Assembly: GCF_002355435.1 (NCBI RefSeq)
Contig: NZ_AP017313.1
Span: forward strand, 5,394,001-5,458,000
Direction of reading: 5' to 3'
Length of the DNA: 64,000 nucleotides
Source of the DNA: Mucilaginibacter gotjawali
GTDB lineage: Bacteria; Bacteroidota; Bacteroidia; Sphingobacteriales; Sphingobacteriaceae
Of the stretch, positions 60,480 through 64,000 are shown piece by piece. Each line of letters starts with the position of its first letter. Position 1 is the stretch's first letter. The position numbers were made by a program, and so were the translations under genes. Under the pieces are notes generated by a model, which was not told the DNA's origin, ran no database searches, and saw nothing but the letters and a program-made list of their open reading frames with translations.

Positions 60480-61001
60480 TCAATAAGCAATGAATTTATC
60501 CAGCTGTTCTTCGGTAAACTGAAGGGTATCTTTTTTAAACAGATCGTTATTTGCATCGAATTCCTGTTTGATGGAAGAGATGTGGATTTTTAAGGGCATC
60601 ACATGCAAATTCAAATAGTGGCAAACCCCTGTAAAATGATCAATGCCCCTGATATTGCCGTACTTACCCGACGAAAGGCCTGTTAATGCTGCTTTTTTGT
60701 CGTAAAAACTTTGCGGGAAATCGCAGGCATCAATAAATGTTTTTAAAACTCCGGGGAAGCTGCCATTGTATTCCGGGATGATAAATAAAAACTTTTGGGT
60801 ATTGGTAACTATTTCCTGGATGGCGGCAAATGCTTCGCTCCGTTTTCCGTACAGATCGGTTTCAATAATATTGGCGGGCAGCTGATCCATAGACAAAATG
60901 CCGGCCTCCAAACCTTTTTCTCGAAGTCTTTTCTGATAATATTTAGCCAGTTTAAATGTTGAACTCCCCGGTCGGTTAGTGGCGGATATAATAGTAACCA
61001 T
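60480..61001 (-). CDS. NAD(P)H-dependent FMN reductase
   Basis: A 173-residue flavodoxin-like reductase of the NADPH-dependent FMN reductase family. The phosphate loop is ISATNRPGSSTFKLAKYYQ (residues 5-23), and the flavin-contacting block is FIIPEYNGSFPGVLKTFIDA. It probably transfers electrons from NAD(P)H through FMN to quinones or azo-type acceptors; its physiological acceptor is unknown. Octad-word arrays lie between it and parA. Confidence 0.9.
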   Translation of the reverse strand: MVTIISATNRPGSSTFKLAKYYQKRLREKGLEAGILSMDQLPANIIETDLYGKRSEAFAAIQEIVTNTQKFLFIIPEYNGSFPGVLKTFIDACDFPQSFYDKKAALTGLSSGKYGNIRGIDHFTGVCHYLNLHVMPLKIHISSIKQEFDANNDLFKKDTLQFTEEQLDKFIAY

Positions 61002-61006
61002 GTATT

Positions 61007-61175
61007 AATTAGTGAATTAGCAAATTAGTGAATTAGTGATTAGTTCAGTTTTTTACCCGTCAACCGAATATTGTCCAAAAATCTCACCAAAAACAAAAGT
61101 AAATCATTAATTCACTAACTCACTAATTCATCCATATTTTCTCATTCACTAATTCACTAAATCAATAATTCAGTA
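61007..61175. repeat. Inverted octad-word arrays between the FMN reductase gene and parA
   Basis: Four octads of the form AATTAGTG at 61007-61038 face three octads of the form CACTAATT at 61105-61128 and four of the form ATTCACTA at 61144-61175. The arrays are reverse complements. The left one starts 6 bases from the FMN reductase ATG. Confidence 0.92.
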
Positions 61176-61329
61176 ATTAATTTTGTTTGTAAATAAGCAA
61201 AACCTGTGGATTTCCGAATTATTTAAAACCGTATCTTTATCGCGGATAAAATACGATACGAGGGAAGAATCATTCATTCGAATTTTCGTTCACCAGTGAA
61301 CCTTTTTATAAAAATTGTTTAAATATAAA

Positions 61330-62133
61330 ATGAGTAAAATTATTGCTTTAGCCAACCAAAAAGGGGGTGTTGGAAAAACTACTTCGTCTATCAACCTGGC
61401 TGCAAGTTTGGCCGTGTTAGAATATAAAACGCTATTGGTTGATGCCGATCCGCAGGCCAATTCAACCTCGGGCATTGGCTTCGATCCGCGCAATATAAAG
61501 GATAGTATTTACGAGTGTATCATCAATAATATTGATCCGCGTGATGCCATTCAAAAAACGGAAACACCGAACCTCGACCTGCTGCCCGCGCATATCGACC
61601 TGGTTGGCGCCGAGATAGAGATGATCAACCTGGTTGACCGGGAATATAAAATGAAGGCCGTATTGGACGTAGTTAAGGACAATTACGATTTCATTATTAT
61701 TGATTGTTCGCCATCGCTGGGTTTGATCACCATCAATGCATTAACTGCTGCCGATTCGGTGATTATCCCCGTACAGTGCGAGTATTTTGCATTGGAGGGA
61801 TTAGGCAAATTGCTTAATACCATCAAGATCGTTCAATCCCGCCTGAATACTAACCTGGAAATTGAAGGCATCCTGCTTACCATGTATGACGTGAGGCTCC
61901 GGCTATCAAACCAGGTGGTTGAAGAGGTAAGGACCCATTTTGAAGATATGGTATTTGACACCATTATACAGCGTAACACCCGCTTAAGCGAGGCGCCAAG
62001 TTTTGGCATATCTGTAATTATGCACGATGCAACCAGCAAGGGCGCCATCAATTACCTGAACCTGGCCCGCGAAATTATCCGAAAAAACGGTTTGGTGAAA
62101 GCTGAACCCGAAGTTAACATAGAAACAGTGTAA
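61330..62133 (+). CDS. parA: Chromosome-partitioning ATPase
   Basis: ParA/Soj-type ATPase of the chromosome segregation system. ATG at 61330 gives 267 residues (MSKIIALANQKGGVGKTTSS). The deviant Walker A is KGGVGKTT, Walker A' is LLVDADPQANSTSG, and Walker B is FIIIDCSPSLG. It moves origin regions together with ParB. It is followed by parB 3 bases later. I searched the surrounding bases by eye for a parS site of the TGTTTCACGTGAAACA type and saw none. Confidence 0.96.
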   Translation: MSKIIALANQKGGVGKTTSSINLAASLAVLEYKTLLVDADPQANSTSGIGFDPRNIKDSIYECIINNIDPRDAIQKTETPNLDLLPAHIDLVGAEIEMINLVDREYKMKAVLDVVKDNYDFIIIDCSPSLGLITINALTAADSVIIPVQCEYFALEGLGKLLNTIKIVQSRLNTNLEIEGILLTMYDVRLRLSNQVVEEVRTHFEDMVFDTIIQRNTRLSEAPSFGISVIMHDATSKGAINYLNLAREIIRKNGLVKAEPEVNIETV

Positions 62134-62136
62134 ATA

Positions 62137-63039
62137 ATGAGTACAGAGAAAAGAAACGCTTTGGGAAGAGGGTTAAGCGCACTGCTGAATGATTCTGAAA
62201 ATGTACAACAAAATAAAAGTCATGTTTCAAACGCACCTGAGGTAAATAACCCGGGGTCGGTAAATGAGATAAAATTAGCTGAAATTGAAACCAACCCTTT
62301 TCAGCCACGTACTGATTTTGATCAACAGGCTTTAGCCGAACTTGCCGACTCAATAAAACTGCAGGGCCTGATACAGCCTATCACTGTTAGGCGCATGAGC
62401 GCGCACAGTTACCAGCTCATCTCAGGCGAGCGCCGGTTCCGGGCATCAAAACTTGCCGGTTTAACCCAGGTACCGGCTTATATCCGCACGGCAAACGACC
62501 AGCAAATGCTGGAAATGGCGCTTATTGAAAACATTCAGCGTGAAAACCTGAACGCGATAGAGGTAGCCCTCAGCTTTCAGCGGATGATTGAGGAGTGTAA
62601 CCTTAAACAGGAGGAACTGGGCGATCGCGTAAGCAAAAACAGGTCGACCGTAACCAATTACCTGCGCTTGTTAAGATTACCTCCCGCAGTACAAGCATCT
62701 GTACGCGACGGGCAGATCAGCATGGGCCATGCAAAAGCCTTGTTAACGCTAGAAGACCCAACCCAACAAATATTTTACCACCAGCATATTATAAAGCAGG
62801 GCTTATCCGTTCGTATGACAGAAGATCTGGTACGGAATGCGCAACGGCCGCCCGTTAAAAAGGACGATAAAAAGCCGGAGCCAGTTTCCTTTCAGGTGCA
62901 AAAGATACAGGACGACCTGGCATCCAAGTTTAGCACACGTGTTAAGCTAAAGGTGAGCAGCCAGGGAAAGGGAACCATCGAGATCCCCTTTTTATCGCAG
63001 GAAGACCTGGGTCGTATCCTCGAAATTATGGATTGGTAA
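62137..63039 (+). CDS. parB: Chromosome-partitioning protein ParB
   Basis: A 300-residue DNA-binding partner of ParA that loads at parS and spreads. The N-terminal STEKRNALGRGLSALLND is the ParA-contacting end. The CTPase/nuclease-like domain has EIETNPFQPRTDFDQQALAE and SGERRFRASKLAG (GERRFRA box). The helix-turn-helix region includes EELGDRVSKNRSTVTNYLRL. The C-terminal dimerisation part is VKLKVSSQGKGTIEIPFLS. Confidence 0.96.
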   Translation: MSTEKRNALGRGLSALLNDSENVQQNKSHVSNAPEVNNPGSVNEIKLAEIETNPFQPRTDFDQQALAELADSIKLQGLIQPITVRRMSAHSYQLISGERRFRASKLAGLTQVPAYIRTANDQQMLEMALIENIQRENLNAIEVALSFQRMIEECNLKQEELGDRVSKNRSTVTNYLRLLRLPPAVQASVRDGQISMGHAKALLTLEDPTQQIFYHQHIIKQGLSVRMTEDLVRNAQRPPVKKDDKKPEPVSFQVQKIQDDLASKFSTRVKLKVSSQGKGTIEIPFLSQEDLGRILEIMDW

Positions 63040-63080
63040 TACGCCTATCGCATTTAGCGAATGGTTTTTTAATGTAAAAC

Positions 63081-63770
63081 ATGCTTAAACATTTGTCAGT
63101 AGTCTGCTTTTTGGTGCTGTTCGCTTTTAGCGCGATGGCTCAAAAACCAGATACCATATCAAAAGCTGCCAAAAAAGCCGGCAGCAAGGATACCCTGATA
63201 TCAACCCGGAAGGACACAATAGCCGAAAAGGAATCTATCCCCAAAATAAAAAAGGAAAAAGTTTTTCACCCGGATAGTACCCATAGCCCGCACCTTGCAG
63301 TGATGCATTCGCTGATGGTACCGGGATGGGGGCAGGTATATAATCACCAATGGTGGAAAGTGCCCCTTGTTTATGCCGGGCTGGGGCTGTTGGTTGATGC
63401 GATCATTTTTAATAATACCAATTACAACGAATTTTTAGCCTTATCAAAATACAGGGAATTCGGCACCACACCCAAAGTGGGGGATAAATATTATGCCGAT
63501 GCGATTTTATATTCGCAGGTATCCAGCCAGGCGCTGTACGATGCAACGGATGGCTACCGCCGTAACCGCGACCTTTGTATATTAGGTTTTGTGGGCGCAT
63601 GGGCCATCAATGCCATTGATGCCTATATCGACGCCAAATTCATTCACAGCTTTACAGTAGACAATAACCTGTCAATGCAGGTAAGCCCTACCCTAATTAA
63701 CCAAAACATGTTTGCCCAAAATTTTTCAGGTTCAAATATTCCCGCTTTAAAAGTTACCTTTACATTTTAA
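63081..63770 (+). CDS. DUF5683 domain membrane protein
   Basis: A 229-residue exported or membrane protein (signal MLKHLSVVCFLVLFAFSAMA). The DUF5683 part has HSLMVPGWGQVYNHQWWKVP, LVYAGLGLLVDAIIFNNTNY, and LGFVGAWAINAIDAYIDAKF. The family is widespread in Bacteroidota, usually next to parB and dapB as here, but its role is unknown. It ends SNIPALKVTFTF. Confidence 0.85.
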   Translation: MLKHLSVVCFLVLFAFSAMAQKPDTISKAAKKAGSKDTLISTRKDTIAEKESIPKIKKEKVFHPDSTHSPHLAVMHSLMVPGWGQVYNHQWWKVPLVYAGLGLLVDAIIFNNTNYNEFLALSKYREFGTTPKVGDKYYADAILYSQVSSQALYDATDGYRRNRDLCILGFVGAWAINAIDAYIDAKFIHSFTVDNNLSMQVSPTLINQNMFAQNFSGSNIPALKVTFTF

Positions 63771-63826
63771 TACAGCCATTCCAGGGAAATTGAATTTCTT
63801 TGCCGGCCATAAAGTATTTATTGAGA

Positions 63827-64000
63827 ATGAAGATAGCATTATTAGGGTACGGAAAAATGGGCAAGATCATTGAAAAAATTGCCACCGACCGTAAACACGA
63901 GATCGTATTAAAAATCGATTACAATAACCTGGACGAACTAACTACCGAAAACCTGGCCAAAGCTGATGTCGCCATAGAGTTCAGCACGCCCGGAACCGTG
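63827..64000 (+). CDS. dapB: 4-hydroxy-tetrahydrodipicolinate reductase, start only
   Basis: The first 58 residues of DapB, cut by the window end. The NAD(P)-binding opening MKIALLGYGKMGKIIEKIA and the ADVAIEFSTPGT block are typical. The enzyme acts in lysine and diaminopimelate synthesis for peptidoglycan. It is read in the same direction as parA, parB and DUF5683. Confidence 0.92.
   Translation, partial: MKIALLGYGKMGKIIEKIATDRKHEIVLKIDYNNLDELTTENLAKADVAIEFSTPGTV

Noticed and set aside
4451..61175. Heptad/octad blocks as CRISPR arrays
   Set aside because: Units are 7-8 bp without spacers, vary in sequence and have no cas genes near.
61176..61329. parS site near parA
   Set aside because: No sequence close to the 16-bp palindrome TGTTTCACGTGAAACA was seen by eye.

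Overview
The window looks like a chromosome segment of a Bacteroidota bacterium of the family Sphingobacteriaceae, most like Mucilaginibacter or Pedobacter. This is inferred from gene content, not from a marker-gene comparison. Supporting signs are three secreted proteins with the gliding-motility/type IX secretion C-terminal domain, promoters with a TAnnTTTG -7 box, a DUF4270 lipoprotein between a GT5 protein and glmS, the order parA-parB-DUF5683-dapB, a SusC/TonB-type outer-membrane receptor, and a three-domain IspG. There are no rRNA or tRNA genes and no CRISPR array. The window starts in non-coding sequence and ends inside dapB.

Layout. 0-16.7 kb: secreted SGNH esterase, pdxA, rsmA, EcsC-like protein, 2-hydroxyacid dehydrogenase, panC, a GT5-only glycogen-synthase-like protein, DUF4270 lipoprotein, glmS, divergent katA/oxyR, Uma2 nuclease, MBL hydrolase. 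16.8-21.8 kb: LolC/FtsX-type permease, lipoprotein, rbfA, M23 peptidase, amino-acid permease. 21.9-23.8 kb: a RelE-type toxin-antitoxin pair whose toxin 3' end was hit by an IS256-like element with intact inverted repeats and an 8-bp target duplication. 23.8-28.5 kb: a complete cyanophycin loop (isoaspartyl peptidase, cyanophycinase, cyanophycin synthetase). 28.5-34.4 kb: accessory region with REP-like elements, HepT/MntA and MazF-type toxin-antitoxin pairs, truC, DUF4097 protein, deoC and a 1.1-kb gene-free stretch. 34.4-42.5 kb: PoxB-like enzyme, TonB-like protein, ispG, YoeB pair, kinase-like protein, CBS protein. 42.6-59.6 kb: surface and glycan genes (DUF1080, GMC dehydrogenase with subunit 3, GH16, GH20, TonB-dependent receptor, tandem type IX-secreted proteins, two paralogous exported proteins). 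59.7-64 kb: frameshifted VIT-type transporter, FMN reductase, parA, parB, DUF5683, dapB.

The most unusual signal is not a gene. About two dozen intergenic blocks each consist of 3-7 imperfect tandem copies of a 7-bp or 8-bp word. The word differs from locus to locus but keeps a 3-5 base core. Many blocks face a reverse-complement partner, and several begin on the stop codon of the preceding gene. Three word blocks also lie in frame inside ispG. Beside them is a separate REP-like family (core GTCCGTCCGG) in inverted pairs. A further point is that three genes (transposase, an outer-membrane protein, the VIT transporter) are each broken by exactly one missing base in a homopolymer.
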